Assembly (NCBI RefSeq): GCF_002087075.1
Contig: NZ_MWSM01000038.1
Coordinates: 1-64,000, forward strand
DNA from: Streptococcus pseudopneumoniae ATCC BAA-960 = CCUG 49455
Lineage (GTDB): Bacteria > Bacillota > Bacilli > Lactobacillales > Streptococcaceae
Length of the DNA: 64,000 bases
Direction: 5' to 3'
The notes beneath the pieces are model-generated. The model was given only the letters and a program-made list of their open reading frames with translations, was not told the origin of the DNA and did not search any database. A program made the translations under genes and the position numbers. How positions within the stretch are numbered: the first letter of the stretch is position 1; each line of letters opens with the position of its first letter. Positions 43,279 to 53,633 of the stretch are shown piece by piece.

Positions 43279-44628
43279 ATGAAACCAGAATTTTTAGAAA
43301 GTGCGGAGTTTTATAATCGTCGTTACCATAATTTTTCCAGTCGGGTGATTGTCCCCATGTCCCTTCTGCTTGTGTTTTTACTTGGATTTGCAACATTTGC
43401 AGAGAAGGAGATGAGTTTGTCTACTAGAGCTACTGTCGAGCCTAGTCGTATCCTTGCAAATATCCAGTCAACTAGCAACAATCGTATTCTTGTCAATCAT
43501 TTGGAAGAAAATAAGCTGGTTAAAAAGGGAGAACTGTTGGTTCAATATCAAGAAGGGGCAGAGGGTGTCCAAGCGGAGTCCTATGCCAGTCAGTTGGACA
43601 TGCTCAAGGATCAAAAAAAGCAATTGGAGTATCTGCAAAAGAGCCTGCAAGAAGGGGAGAACCACTTTCCAGAGGAGGATAAATTTGGCTACCAAGCCAC
43701 CTTTCGCGACTACATCAGCCAAGCAGGTAGTCTTAGGGCTAGTACATCGCAACAAAATGAGACCATCGCGTCCCAGAATGCAACAGCTAGCCAAACCCAA
43801 GCTGAAATCGGGAACCTCATCAGTCAAACAGAGGCTAAAATTCGCGATTACCAGACAGCTAAGTCAGCTATTGAAACAGGTGCTTCCTTGGCCAGTCAGA
43901 ATCTAGCCTACTCTCTCTACCAGTCCTACAAGTCTCAGGGTGAGGAAAATCCGCAAGCTAAAGCTCAGGCTGTTGCGCAGGTTGAAGCGCAACTTTCTCA
44001 GTTAGAATCTAGTCTTGCTACTTACCGTGTTCAGTATGCAGGTTCAGGTACCCAGCAAGCCTACGCGTCTGGTTTAAGCAGTCAATTGGAGTCTCTCAAA
44101 TCCCAACACTTGGCAAAGGTTGGTCAGGAATTGACCCTTCTAGACCAGAAAATCTTGGAAGCAGAGTCAGGTAAGAAGGTACAGGGAAATCTTTTAGACA
44201 AGGGGAAAATTACGGCGAGTGAGGATGGGGTACTTCATCTCAATCCTGAGACCAGTGATTCTACCATGGTAGCAGAAGGTGCCTTACTAGCCCAACTCTA
44301 TCCGTCCTTGGAAAAAGAAGGGAACGCCAAACTTACAGCTTATCTCAGTTCGAAAGATGTAGCAAGGATCAAGGTCGGTGATTCTGTTCGCTATACTACG
44401 ACTCATGATGCCAAGAATCAATTTTTCCTAGATTCTACTATTACAAGTATTGATGCGACAGCTACTAAGACTGAGAAAGGGAATTTCTTTAAAATCGAGG
44501 CGGAGACTAATCTAACTTCGGAGCAGGCTGAAAAACTTCGATATGGGGTGGAAGGTCGCCTGCAGATGATTACGGGCAAGAAAAGTTATCTGCGTTATTA
44601 TTTGGATCAATTTTTGAACAAAGAGTAA
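43279..44628 (+). CDS. comB: ComB, accessory (membrane-fusion) protein of the ComA exporter
   Basis: 449 residues. One N-terminal membrane helix ([19 protein letters not shown]), a long coiled-coil with many Gln/Ser/Ala (about 95-310) and a C-terminal HlyD-like beta domain ([13 protein letters not shown]). Required with ComA for pheromone secretion. Starts 12 bases after comA; ribosome site AAAGAGGAGAGG. Confidence 0.97.
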   Translation: MKPEFLESAEFYNRRYHNFSSRVIVPMSLLLVFLLGFATFAEKEMSLSTRATVEPSRILANIQSTSNNRILVNHLEENKLVKKGELLVQYQEGAEGVQAESYASQLDMLKDQKKQLEYLQKSLQEGENHFPEEDKFGYQATFRDYISQAGSLRASTSQQNETIASQNATASQTQAEIGNLISQTEAKIRDYQTAKSAIETGASLASQNLAYSLYQSYKSQGEENPQAKAQAVAQVEAQLSQLESSLATYRVQYAGSGTQQAYASGLSSQLESLKSQHLAKVGQELTLLDQKILEAESGKKVQGNLLDKGKITASEDGVLHLNPETSDSTMVAEGALLAQLYPSLEKEGNAKLTAYLSSKDVARIKVGDSVRYTTTHDAKNQFFLDSTITSIDATATKTEKGNFFKIEAETNLTSEQAEKLRYGVEGRLQMITGKKSYLRYYLDQFLNKE

Positions 44629-44657
44629 TGTTCGTGTTTTTAGAGTTAAATGATTTT

Positions 44658-44692
44658 AAAACTGTGAGAAAGATGTTTCTTGCAGTTTTTTC
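44658..44692 (+). terminator. Terminator after comB
   Basis: AAAACTG..AGAAA-GATG-TTTCT..CAGTTTT followed by T residues. Confidence 0.8.
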
Positions 44693-44718
44693 TTTATGAT
44701 TTTTGACGTCACTACGCT

Positions 44719-44765
44719 ATTTATTCGGTTAAATTCTTGTATTTTTTGGTTTTTTATGGTAGAAT
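44719..44765 (+). promoter_or_regulatory. purC promoter with a weak PurBox-like element
   Basis: TTTATTCGGTTAA at 44720-44732 matches the inverted PurBox (AWWGTTCGGWWWT) at about ten of thirteen positions, and TAGAAT at 44760-44765 may be the -10. PurR control of the operon is known in streptococci; the site is tentative. Confidence 0.35.
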
Positions 44766-44797
44766 GTGCTCAAGTAATACGAAAGGCGAACTTTAAA

Positions 44798-45505
44798 ATG
44801 TCAAAACAATTGATCTATTCGGGAAAAGCTAAAGATATCTATACAACAGAGGATGAAAATCTTATTATTTCAACTTACAAGGACCAGGCGACTGCTTTCA
44901 ATGGTGTCAAGAAGGAGCAGATTGCAGGTAAGGGAGTCTTGAATAATCAGATTTCATCTTTTATTTTTGAGAAGTTAAATGCAGCTGGTGTAGCGACTCA
45001 CTTTGTGGAGAAGCTTTCAGACACGGAGCAACTCAATAAAAAGGTTAAGATTATTCCTTTGGAAGTCGTGCTCCGAAACTACACGGCTGGTTCCTTTTCA
45101 AAACGTTTTGGTGTAGACGAAGGAATCGCATTTGAGACTCCGATTGTCGAATTTTACTATAAAAATGATGATTTGGATGACCCGTTTATCAATGACGAAC
45201 ATGTGAAATTCCTACAGATTGCGGATGACCAGCAAATCGCCTACTTGAAGGAAGAAACTCGTCGTATCAATGAACTTTTGAAGGTCTGGTTTGCTGAGAT
45301 TGGACTTAAGTTGATTGACTTTAAGCTAGAGTTCGGTTTTGACAAGGATGGCAAGATTATCTTATCAGATGAATTTTCACCAGATAACTGCCGCTTGTGG
45401 GATGCGGATGGCAACCACATGGATAAGGATGTTTTCCGTAGAGGATTGGGAGAACTAACCGACGTTTATGAAGTTGTTTGGGAGAAGTTGCAAGGTTTGA
45501 AATAA
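44798..45505 (+). CDS. purC: SAICAR synthetase
   Basis: 235 residues. Joins CAIR and aspartate with ATP. Motifs [26 protein letters not shown], and [32 protein letters not shown] at 44798 after AAAGGCGAACTTTAAA; the frame upstream to 44696 is not conserved. First gene of the main purine operon. Its 3' end is partly repeated just downstream. Confidence 0.97.
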
Positions 45506-45579
45506 TCTGTTTGCAACGGAAAACCTTCGTCTCTCAACTAAAAGGACTCAGGCTGAAAAGGTCCCCCAGACCTTTTCAC

Positions 45580-45690
45580 TCCGTAGGGGATTAGGAGAGC
45601 TAACAGACGTTTATGAGATTGTTTGGGAAAAGTTGCAGGAATTGAAATAACAACCTCAAGGTCGTTGGGAACATTGCAAGAGCTGAAATA
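45580..45690 (+). repeat. Partial repeats of the purC 3' end
   Basis: 45580-45650 repeats 45436-45505 (CCGTAG-GGATT-GGAGA..., up to TTGAAATAA) with about ten changes. A shorter, more diverged third piece (GTTGGGAACATTGCAAGAGCTGAAATAA) is at 45663-45690. A hairpin GAAAAGGTC/GACCTTTTC (about 45554-45577) lies between the true end and the first repeat. Confidence 0.85.
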
Positions 45691-45705
45691 AAGGAATAAG
45701 GATTG

Positions 45706-48700
45706 ATGGATAAACGTATTTTTGTTGAAAAAAAGGCTGATTTTCAGGTCAAGTCAGAGAGTTTGGTGAGAGAACTCCAGCATAACTTGGGACTTTCAAG
45801 CTTGAAAAGTATTCGTATTGTGCAAGTCTATGATGTCTTTGATTTGGCGGAGGACTTGTTTGCACCTGCAGAGAAGCACATCTTCTCTGAGCAGGTGACC
45901 GACCATGTTTTAGATGAAGTATCTGTGCAGGCGGATCTTGCTAATTATGCTTTCTTTGCCATTGAAAGCCTGCCAGGGCAGTTTGACCAGCGTGCAGCTT
46001 CTTCGCAAGAAGCCTTGCTTTTGCTGGGAAGTTCGAGTGATGTAACGGTCAATACAGCACAATTGTATTTGGTCAATAAGGATATTGATGCGACTGAGTT
46101 GGAAGCGGTCAAGAACTACTTGCTCAACCCAGTTGATTCTCGTTTCAAGGACATCACGACAGGGATTGCCAAGCAGGAATTTTCTGAGTCAGACAAGACC
46201 ATTCCTAAATTGACTTTCTTTGAAAGCTATAGGGCAGAAGACTTTGCTCGCTACAAGGCCGAGCAAGGGATGGCCATGGAAGTGGATGATTTGCTCTTTA
46301 TCCAAGACTACTTTAAGTCAATCGGGCGCGTGCCGACGGAAACAGAACTCAAGGTTTTGGATACTTACTGGTCTGACCACTGCCGTCACACGACTTTTGA
46401 GACAGAGTTGAAACAGATTGATTTCTCAGCTTCTAAATTCCAAAAGCAATTGCAGTCAACCTATGACAAATATATCGCTATGCGTGATGAGTTGGGACGT
46501 ACGGAAAAACCGCAAACCTTGATGGATATGGCAACTATTTTCGGTCGTTATGAGCGTGCCAATGGACGTTTGGACGACATGGAAGTGTCAGATGAAATCA
46601 ATGCTTGCTCAGTAGAAATCGAAGTGGACGTTGATGGTGTGAAAGAACCATGGCTCCTAATGTTCAAGAATGAAACTCACAACCACCCAACGGAAATTGA
46701 GCCATTTGGTGGGGCTGCTACCTGTATCGGTGGAGCCATTCGTGACCCATTGTCAGGTCGCTCATATGTTTACCAAGCCATGCGGATCTCAGGTGCTGGT
46801 GATATTACAGCACCGATTTCAGAAACTCGCGCTGGGAAACTGCCACAACAAGTCATTTCTAAAACAGCGGCTCATGGTTATTCTTCATACGGTAACCAGA
46901 TTGGGCTTGCAACAACCTACGTTCGTGAATATTTCCACCCAGGTTTCGTTGCTAAACGTATGGAACTTGGTGCCGTTGTTGGTGCGGCTCCCAAGGGCAA
47001 TGTTGTCCGTGAAAAACCGGAAGCGGGCGATGTCATTATCCTCCTCGGTGGTAAGACTGGACGTGACGGTGTCGGTGGTGCGACAGGTTCTTCTAAAGTT
47101 CAAACGGTTGAGTCTGTAGAGACTGCTGGTGCTGAGGTTCAAAAAGGGAATGCCATCGAAGAACGCAAGATTCAACGTCTGTTCCGTAATGGCGATGTCA
47201 CTCGTCTGATCAAGAAGTCTAATGACTTTGGTGCTGGTGGTGTCTGTGTAGCTATCGGTGAATTGGCAGACGGTCTTGAAATCGACCTTAATAAGGTGCC
47301 TCTTAAATACCAAGGATTGAATGGTACCGAAATTGCCATCTCTGAATCTCAAGAACGGATGGCAGTCGTGGTTCGTCCTGAGGATGTAGATGCCTTCGTT
47401 GCTGAATGTAACAAAGAAAATATTGACGCTGTTGTGGTGGCGACAGTGACGGAAAAACCAAATCTTGTCATGCACTGGAATGGTGAAACCATTGTCGACT
47501 TGGAACGCCGTTTCCTTGATACCAATGGTGTGCGCGTGGTCGTTGATGCAAAGGTTGTAGATAAGGATGTCAAACTCCCAGAAGAACGCACAACAAGCGC
47601 TGACACACTGGAATCAGATACTCTTACGGTTCTATCTGACCTCAACCATGCAAGTCAAAAAGGATTACAGACTGTCTTTGACTGCTCTGTTGGACGCTCA
47701 ACGGTTAATCACCCACTTGGTGGTCGTTACCAACTCACACCAACTGAGGCATCTGTGCAGAAATTGCCAGTTCAACACGGTGTGACTCATACTGCGTCGG
47801 TCATTGCTCAAGGTTTCAACCCATATGTAGCTGAATGGTCTCCATACCACGGTGCTGCTTATGCGGTTATCGAAGCAACTGCTCGTTTGGTGGCTGCTGG
47901 TGCCAACTGGTCTAAGGCTCGTTTCTCTTACCAAGAATATTTCGAGCGGATGGACAAGCAAGCAGAGCGTTTTGGTCAGCCAGTAGCCGCCCTTCTAGGC
48001 TCTATTGAAGCTCAGATTCAACTTGGCTTGCCATCTATCGGTGGGAAGGACTCCATGTCTGGTACCTTTGAAGAATTGACCGTTCCGCCAACCTTGGTTG
48101 CATTTGGGGTGACGACGGCAGATAGCCGTAAGGTGCTCTCTCCAGAATTTAAAGATGTTGGGGAAAATATCTACTACATCCCAGGTCAAGCCCTCTCTGC
48201 AGAGATTGATTTTGACTTGATTAAGAAAAATTTTGCTCAGTTTGAAGCAAGCCAAGCTGACCATAAAGTGACGTCTGCATCAGCTGTCAAATACGGTGGT
48301 GTAGTTGAAAGTTTGGCTCTTGCTACCTTTGGAAACTATATTGGTGCAGAGGTGACCTTGCCTGAACTTAAAACAGCTTTGACAGCTCAATTAGGCGGCT
48401 TTGTCTTCACATCTCCTGAAGAAATCGTTGGATTGGAGAAGATTGGACAAACAAGTGCAGACTTTACACTAACTGTCAATGGTGTGAAGCTAGATGGACA
48501 CAAACTTGACAGTGCCTTCCAAGGAAAACTGGAAGAAGTTTACCCAACAGAATTTGCCCAAGCCAAAGAACTAGCTGAAGTAGCAGCTGTAGCATCAGAT
48601 GTTATGATTAAAGCAAAAGAAAAGCTTGAAAAACCGGTAGTTTATATCCCAGTCTTCCCAGGAACCAACTCAGAGTATGACTCAGCTAAGGCCTTTGAAA

Positions 48701-49431
48701 AAGAAGGTGCAGAGGTCAACTTGGTGCCATTCGTGACCTTGAATGAAGAAGCCATTGTCAAGTCTGTTGAAACCATGGTTGACAACATCGGCAAGGCTAA
48801 TATCCTCTTCTTTGCAGGTGGCTTCTCAGCTGCGGACGAGCCAGATGGTTCAGCCAAGTTTATCGTCAATATTCTGCTCAATGAAAAAGTCCGTGTGGCT
48901 ATTGATAGCTTTATTGCCCGTGGTGGCTTGATTATCGGTATCTGTAATGGATTCCAGGCCTTGGTCAAATCAGGTCTTCTTCCATACGGGAACTTCGAAG
49001 AGGTCAGCAGTACTAGCCCAACCCTCTTCTACAATGATGCCAACCAACACGTGGCCAAGATGGTGGAAACTCGCATTGCCAATACTAACTCACCATGGCT
49101 TGCTGGAGTGGAAGTTGGTGAGATTCATGCCATTCCTGTTTCGCACGGTGAAGGGAAGTTTGTCGTGACAGCTGAGGAATTTGCAGAGCTCCGTGACAAT
49201 GGTCAAATCTTTAGCCAATATGTTGACTTTGACGGCAAACCAAGTATGGACTCTAAGTACAATCCGAATGGTTCTGTCCATGCCATCGAAGGAATTACCA
49301 GCAAGAACGGCCAAATCATCGGTAAGATGGGCCACTCAGAACGCTATGAGGAAGGTCTTTTCCAAAATATCCCAGGAAATAAAGACCAGCACCTGTTTGC
49401 GTCAGCGGTTAAATACTTTACTGGAAAATAA
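45706..49431 (+). CDS. purL: Phosphoribosylformylglycinamidine synthase
   Basis: 1241 residues, the large single-chain form with fused glutaminase. Amidates FGAR to FGAM using glutamine. N-terminal domain, the two ATP/AIR-synthase-like halves (TYWSDHCRHTTFETEL, KNETHNHPTEIEPFGGAATCIGG, SIGGKDSMSG) and a C-terminal class I amidotransferase (VYIPVFPGTNSEYD, nucleophile Cys in IIGICNGFQALVKSG, and SHGEGK). ATG 45706 after AAAGGAATAAGGATTG. Confidence 0.97.
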   Translation: MDKRIFVEKKADFQVKSESLVRELQHNLGLSSLKSIRIVQVYDVFDLAEDLFAPAEKHIFSEQVTDHVLDEVSVQADLANYAFFAIESLPGQFDQRAASSQEALLLLGSSSDVTVNTAQLYLVNKDIDATELEAVKNYLLNPVDSRFKDITTGIAKQEFSESDKTIPKLTFFESYRAEDFARYKAEQGMAMEVDDLLFIQDYFKSIGRVPTETELKVLDTYWSDHCRHTTFETELKQIDFSASKFQKQLQSTYDKYIAMRDELGRTEKPQTLMDMATIFGRYERANGRLDDMEVSDEINACSVEIEVDVDGVKEPWLLMFKNETHNHPTEIEPFGGAATCIGGAIRDPLSGRSYVYQAMRISGAGDITAPISETRAGKLPQQVISKTAAHGYSSYGNQIGLATTYVREYFHPGFVAKRMELGAVVGAAPKGNVVREKPEAGDVIILLGGKTGRDGVGGATGSSKVQTVESVETAGAEVQKGNAIEERKIQRLFRNGDVTRLIKKSNDFGAGGVCVAIGELADGLEIDLNKVPLKYQGLNGTEIAISESQERMAVVVRPEDVDAFVAECNKENIDAVVVATVTEKPNLVMHWNGETIVDLERRFLDTNGVRVVVDAKVVDKDVKLPEERTTSADTLESDTLTVLSDLNHASQKGLQTVFDCSVGRSTVNHPLGGRYQLTPTEASVQKLPVQHGVTHTASVIAQGFNPYVAEWSPYHGAAYAVIEATARLVAAGANWSKARFSYQEYFERMDKQAERFGQPVAALLGSIEAQIQLGLPSIGGKDSMSGTFEELTVPPTLVAFGVTTADSRKVLSPEFKDVGENIYYIPGQALSAEIDFDLIKKNFAQFEASQADHKVTSASAVKYGGVVESLALATFGNYIGAEVTLPELKTALTAQLGGFVFTSPEEIVGLEKIGQTSADFTLTVNGVKLDGHKLDSAFQGKLEEVYPTEFAQAKELAEVAAVASDVMIKAKEKLEKPVVYIPVFPGTNSEYDSAKAFEKEGAEVNLVPFVTLNEEAIVKSVETMVDNIGKANILFFAGGFSAADEPDGSAKFIVNILLNEKVRVAIDSFIARGGLIIGICNGFQALVKSGLLPYGNFEEVSSTSPTLFYNDANQHVAKMVETRIANTNSPWLAGVEVGEIHAIPVSHGEGKFVVTAEEFAELRDNGQIFSQYVDFDGKPSMDSKYNPNGSVHAIEGITSKNGQIIGKMGHSERYEEGLFQNIPGNKDQHLFASAVKYFTGK

Positions 49432-49524
49432 GACTTGCAGATGTTTTAATAGATAGTATCAGTAATGTAAAAGTCATGTAGATTTAGCTCTTGGTGCTAC
49501 ACAAATAAAAATTAGGTATAAAAA

Positions 49525-50967
49525 ATGACATACGAAGTAAAATCTCTTAATGAAGAATGTGGTGTTTTCGGTATTTGGGGACATCCAGATGCTGCTAAAT
49601 TGACCTATTTTGGTCTCCATAGTCTTCAGCACCGTGGTCAGGAGGGGGCAGGAATCCTCTCCAACGATCAGGGACAATTGAAGCGCCATCGTGACATGGG
49701 ACTTTTATCAGAAGTCTTCAGAAATCCTGCTAATTTGGATAAATTGACAGGAACTGGTGCGATTGGGCATGTGCGTTACGCGACTGCTGGCGAAGCTTCT
49801 GTTGATAACATCCAACCCTTCCTCTTTCGATTCCATGATATGCAGTTTGGTTTGGCTCATAATGGAAATCTGACCAATGCAGCCTCTCTCAAGAAAGAAC
49901 TGGAACAAAGAGGCGCGATTTTCAGCGCGACTTCGGACTCGGAAATCTTGGCCCACCTCATTCGTCGCAGTCACAATCCTAGTCTGATGGGCAAAATCAA
50001 GGAGGCGCTCAGCCTTGTCAAAGGTGGCTTTGCTTATATCCTGTTGTTTGAGGATAAGTTGATTGCTGCGCTTGATCCTAATGGCTTCCGTCCTCTTTCT
50101 ATCGGGAAAATGGCTAACGGAGCGGTGGTTGTTTCCTCTGAAACTTGTGCTTTTGAGGTTATTGGTGCAGAATGGATTCGTGATTTGAAGCCAGGTGAGA
50201 TTGTGATTATTGATGACGAGGGCATTCAGTATGACAGCTATACAGATGATACCCAGCTGGCAATCTGTTCTATGGAGTATATCTACTTTGCTCGCCCTGA
50301 TTCTAACATTCATGGTGTCAATGTCCATACGGCACGTAAACGTATGGGTGCTCAATTGGCGCGTGAATTCAAGCATGAAGCAGATATTGTGGTCGGTGTG
50401 CCCAATTCTTCCCTTAGCGCGGCTATGGGATTTGCGGAAGAATCTGGTCTGCCAAATGAAATGGGACTTATCAAGAACCAATACACCCAACGTACCTTTA
50501 TCCAACCGACTCAAGAATTGCGGGAGCAAGGGGTGCGGATGAAACTGTCTGCTGTTTCAGGCGTTGTAAAAGGCAAGCGTGTGGTTATGATTGATGACTC
50601 TATTGTACGTGGGACGACCTCTCGTCGTATCGTCCAGCTTTTGAAAGAAGCGGGTGCGACTGAGGTTCACGTTGCCATTGGTAGTCCAGCGCTAGCTTAT
50701 CCATGCTTCTATGGAATTGATATCCAGACTCGTCAGGAACTGATTGCGGCCAATCATACGGTTGAAGAAACTCGCCAAATCATTGGTGCGGACAGTCTGA
50801 CCTATCTTTCTATTGAGGGGTTGATTGATTCAATTGGGATTGAAACGGATGCGCCAAATGGTGGTCTCTGTGTCGCTTACTTTGACGGTGACTACCCAAC
50901 ACCTCTCTACGACTATGAAGAAGACTATCGTAGAAGTTTGGAAGAAAAGACCAGTTTTTACAAATAG
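49525..50967 (+). CDS. purF: Amidophosphoribosyltransferase
   Basis: 480 residues. First committed step: PRPP plus glutamine to phosphoribosylamine. Eleven-residue propeptide MTYEVKSLNEE before Cys12 (CGVFGIWGH), which becomes the N-terminal nucleophile; HRGQEGAGI; the PRPP-binding loop VVMIDDSIVRGTTSRRI. Feedback by nucleotides is known for the family. Ribosome site is weak (AGGTATAAAA). Confidence 0.97.
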   Translation: MTYEVKSLNEECGVFGIWGHPDAAKLTYFGLHSLQHRGQEGAGILSNDQGQLKRHRDMGLLSEVFRNPANLDKLTGTGAIGHVRYATAGEASVDNIQPFLFRFHDMQFGLAHNGNLTNAASLKKELEQRGAIFSATSDSEILAHLIRRSHNPSLMGKIKEALSLVKGGFAYILLFEDKLIAALDPNGFRPLSIGKMANGAVVVSSETCAFEVIGAEWIRDLKPGEIVIIDDEGIQYDSYTDDTQLAICSMEYIYFARPDSNIHGVNVHTARKRMGAQLAREFKHEADIVVGVPNSSLSAAMGFAEESGLPNEMGLIKNQYTQRTFIQPTQELREQGVRMKLSAVSGVVKGKRVVMIDDSIVRGTTSRRIVQLLKEAGATEVHVAIGSPALAYPCFYGIDIQTRQELIAANHTVEETRQIIGADSLTYLSIEGLIDSIGIETDAPNGGLCVAYFDGDYPTPLYDYEEDYRRSLEEKTSFYK

Positions 50968-51003
50968 ACAATAGATCCTCCATTAAAGAAAAGGAATATA
51001 AAA

Positions 51004-51048
51004 ATGACAAATAATAATGCTTATGCTTCACGTCTCACCACTGACTAA
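51004..51048 (+). pseudogene. Truncated duplicate of the purM 5' end
   Basis: 50988-51030 repeats the ribosome site and first codons of purM (AAGAAAAGGAA...ATG-ACAAATAATAATGCTTATGCT). The frame reads MTNNNAYASRLTTD and stops. Likely scar of a recombination at this junction, still with a functional-looking ribosome site. Confidence 0.75.
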
Positions 51049-51179
51049 AAGCTAAAGCATTTGTCAGTAGACGCTTTGTCCTATAGGATTAAAGCTAGAG
51101 GCCTGACTAGTATTTTTAAATAAAATAATTGTTTATCTAAAAATACGTTGCAATCTTCTCAAAGAAAAGGAAAAATAAA

Positions 51180-52202
51180 ATGGCAAATAAAAATGCTTAC
51201 GCTCAATCGGGTGTGGATGTTGAAGCGGGTTATGAAGTTGTTGAACGGATTAAAAAACACGTGGCTCGTACGGAGCGTGCAGGTGTCATGGGAGCTCTGG
51301 GTGGCTTTGGTGGCATGTTTGACCTTTCAAAAACAGGTATCAAAGAGCCAGTCTTGATTTCGGGTACTGACGGTGTTGGAACCAAGCTCATGCTGGCTAT
51401 CAAGTACGACAAGCACGATACCATCGGTCAGGACTGTGTGGCCATGTGTGTCAATGATATCATCGCTGCAGGTGCGGAGCCCCTCTATTTCCTTGACTAC
51501 GTAGCGACAGGCAAGAATGAACCAGCTAAGCTAGAGCAAGTGGTTGCTGGTGTGGCAGAAGGTTGTGTGCAGGCTGGTGCTGCACTCATCGGTGGGGAAA
51601 CTGCTGAAATGCCGGGCATGTACGGCGAAGATGACTATGACTTGGCTGGTTTTGCGGTCGGTGTAGCTGAAAAAAGCCAAATCATCGACGGTTCAAAGGT
51701 GGCAGAAGGAGATGTTCTTCTCGGACTTGCTTCAAGTGGGATTCATTCCAATGGTTACTCCCTCGTCCGTCGTGTCTTTGCGGATTACACAGGTGATGAA
51801 ATCTTACCAGAATTGGAAGGCAAGAAACTCAAGGAAGTTCTTCTTGAGCCGACTCGTATCTATGTCAAGGCTGTTTTGCCACTCATCAAGGAAGAGTTGG
51901 TCAACGGCATTGCCCACATCACTGGTGGTGGCTTTATCGAAAATGTCCCTCGTATGTTTGCAGATGACCTAGCTGCTGAGATTGATGAAAGCAAAGTTCC
52001 AGTGCTTCCTATTTTCAAAGCCCTTGAAAAATATGGTAAAATCAAACATGAAGAAATGTTTGAAATCTTCAATATGGGTGTGGGACTTATGCTAGCAGTC
52101 AGCCCTGAAAATGTAGGTCGTGTCAAAGAATTGCTGGATGAACCAGTCTATGAAATTGGTCGCATCGTCAAGAAAGAAAACGAAAGTGTCATCATCAAAT
52201 GA
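51180..52202 (+). CDS. purM: Phosphoribosylformylglycinamidine cyclo-ligase (AIR synthetase)
   Basis: 340 residues. Closes FGAM to AIR with ATP. Motifs [41 protein letters not shown] and [17 protein letters not shown] 51180 after AAAGGAAAAATAAA. Its stop overlaps the purN start (ATGA). Confidence 0.97.
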   Translation: MANKNAYAQSGVDVEAGYEVVERIKKHVARTERAGVMGALGGFGGMFDLSKTGIKEPVLISGTDGVGTKLMLAIKYDKHDTIGQDCVAMCVNDIIAAGAEPLYFLDYVATGKNEPAKLEQVVAGVAEGCVQAGAALIGGETAEMPGMYGEDDYDLAGFAVGVAEKSQIIDGSKVAEGDVLLGLASSGIHSNGYSLVRRVFADYTGDEILPELEGKKLKEVLLEPTRIYVKAVLPLIKEELVNGIAHITGGGFIENVPRMFADDLAAEIDESKVPVLPIFKALEKYGKIKHEEMFEIFNMGVGLMLAVSPENVGRVKELLDEPVYEIGRIVKKENESVIIK

Positions 52203-52753
52203 AAAAAATAGCGGTTTTTGCCTCTGGTAATGGCTCAAATTTTCAGGTGATTGCCGAAGAATTTCCAGTGGAGTTTGTTTTTTCAGACCATCGTGACGCC
52301 TATGTGCTCGAGCGTGCAGACAAGCTCGGCGTTCTGTCCTATGCTTTTGAACTCAAGGAGTTTGAGAGCAAGGCAGACTACGAAGCAGCCCTTGTCGAAC
52401 TCTTGGAAGAACACCAGATTGACTTGATTTGCCTAGCAGGCTACATGAAAATCGTTGGGTCAACCTTATTGGCAGCCTATGAAGGTCGAATTATCAACAT
52501 TCATCCAGCCTATCTGCCAGAATTTCCAGGAGCTCATGGGATTGAGGACGCTTGGAATGCTGGTGTTGCAGAGAGCGGCGTGACCATTCACTGGGTGGAT
52601 TCAGGTGTGGACACTGGTAAGATCATCAAACAAGTGCGTGTACCACGGCTAGCTGATGATACGATTGACAGTTTTGAAGAACGGATTCATGAAGCCGAGT
52701 ACAAGTTGTATCCGGAGGTGCTGGATAGCTTGGGAGTGGAGAGGAAGAAATGA
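52199..52753 (+). CDS. purN: Phosphoribosylglycinamide formyltransferase
   Basis: 184 residues. Formylates GAR using 10-formyl-THF. Motifs [38 protein letters not shown] (catalytic Asn and His) and [13 protein letters not shown] (Asp). Overlaps purM by four bases and the next gene by four. Confidence 0.97.
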   Translation: MKKIAVFASGNGSNFQVIAEEFPVEFVFSDHRDAYVLERADKLGVLSYAFELKEFESKADYEAALVELLEEHQIDLICLAGYMKIVGSTLLAAYEGRIINIHPAYLPEFPGAHGIEDAWNAGVAESGVTIHWVDSGVDTGKIIKQVRVPRLADDTIDSFEERIHEAEYKLYPEVLDSLGVERKK

Positions 52754-53124
52754 ATATTGACCACTACTATATGGAGTTAAAGAATAAGTTATCTAACAGA
52801 CCAACCCTACTGGATAATACTAATGATTTTCTTTTTGTTTTAGTAAATACAGTGAAAGCTATGATAGAAAATACTGATAAAAGTCAGCTTTCAGAGTTAG
52901 ATAAAATTTTAGATGGTGTCACAAGTCAAGAATTAAAACTTGCCTATGATTTCTGTCAAGGGAGATTCGGTCAAGCGGGTTTTTCTTATCGTAGGCACCC
53001 GAATTATTTTTATTTGTCCAGTTTAATTGCGACTTTTCCAGAATTTGAGTTGTCTAAAGCAGACCGAGATTATCTCAAAGGAATGATAAATTTTGATAAC
53101 TACCTTTTATATGAGTTGGATTAG
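52750..53124 (+). CDS. Protein of unknown function in the purine operon
   Basis: 124 residues ([18 protein letters not shown]..., ending NFDNYLLYELD), soluble, no recognised motif. It overlaps purN by four bases (ATGA) so it is translated with it. It is AT-richer than its purine neighbours, suggesting later arrival. In the pneumococcal reference order I recall a vanZ-like gene at this position, so this slot seems variable. Confidence 0.7.
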   Translation: MNIDHYYMELKNKLSNRPTLLDNTNDFLFVLVNTVKAMIENTDKSQLSELDKILDGVTSQELKLAYDFCQGRFGQAGFSYRRHPNYFYLSSLIATFPEFELSKADRDYLKGMINFDNYLLYELD

Positions 53125-53167
53125 TCTTTAATCAACTCAAAACCCTATTTATTCAAAAGGAGAAAAA

Positions 53168-53632
53168 ATGATTGAGCTGAAATTAGTAGATGAGAGCAGT
53201 TTTCAGGCAGTGCTGGATTTGAAAATATCTGAAGCTGATGAACGAGCACGTTTTGTGGCTCCAAATGTACGCTCTTTAGCTGACGCATGGCTCTACCGGG
53301 AAAATGAAGATGTGTTTCCGAGGGCAATCTATTGGGATAAGCAAGTGGTTGGCTTTCTCCTGCTGGAAATAGACAAGGATGAAGCAGAATACTTTATCTG
53401 GCGGATAATGATTGGTCAGCAGTACCAAGGAAGAGGTTATGGTCGAAAAGCCTTGGAAGTTCTAATCAAAGAGGCTCAGATGGATAGCACTTGCAATCAT
53501 ATTATCGCAGATTATGTGGTTGGAAATGAAAAAATGAAGCACCTGTTGACTAGTTTGGGTTTTCAGGAAACAGGATTTATAGAAGAAAATAACGAAGTCG
53601 CTATGCGCTTGGACTTAAAGAAAGAGGAATAG
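53168..53632 (+). CDS. GNAT family N-acetyltransferase
   Basis: 154 residues. Acetyl-CoA site in [21 protein letters not shown], followed by [20 protein letters not shown]. The pattern is close to spermidine/amine acetyltransferases (PaiA/BltD-like), but the substrate is unproven. ATG after AAAAGGAGAAAAA. Inserted between purN and purH, and ends one base before purH. Confidence 0.85.
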   Translation: MIELKLVDESSFQAVLDLKISEADERARFVAPNVRSLADAWLYRENEDVFPRAIYWDKQVVGFLLLEIDKDEAEYFIWRIMIGQQYQGRGYGRKALEVLIKEAQMDSTCNHIIADYVVGNEKMKHLLTSLGFQETGFIEENNEVAMRLDLKKEE

Positions 53633-53633
53633 A

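Noticed and set aside
46885..47475. Long reverse-strand open frame (196 codons) inside purL
   Set aside because: No ribosome site, no recognisable protein, and purL on the other strand is fully conserved; it is a shadow frame.
49708..50529. Reverse-strand 273-codon open frame inside purF
   Set aside because: Antisense to conserved purF with histidine/threonine-rich shadow composition.
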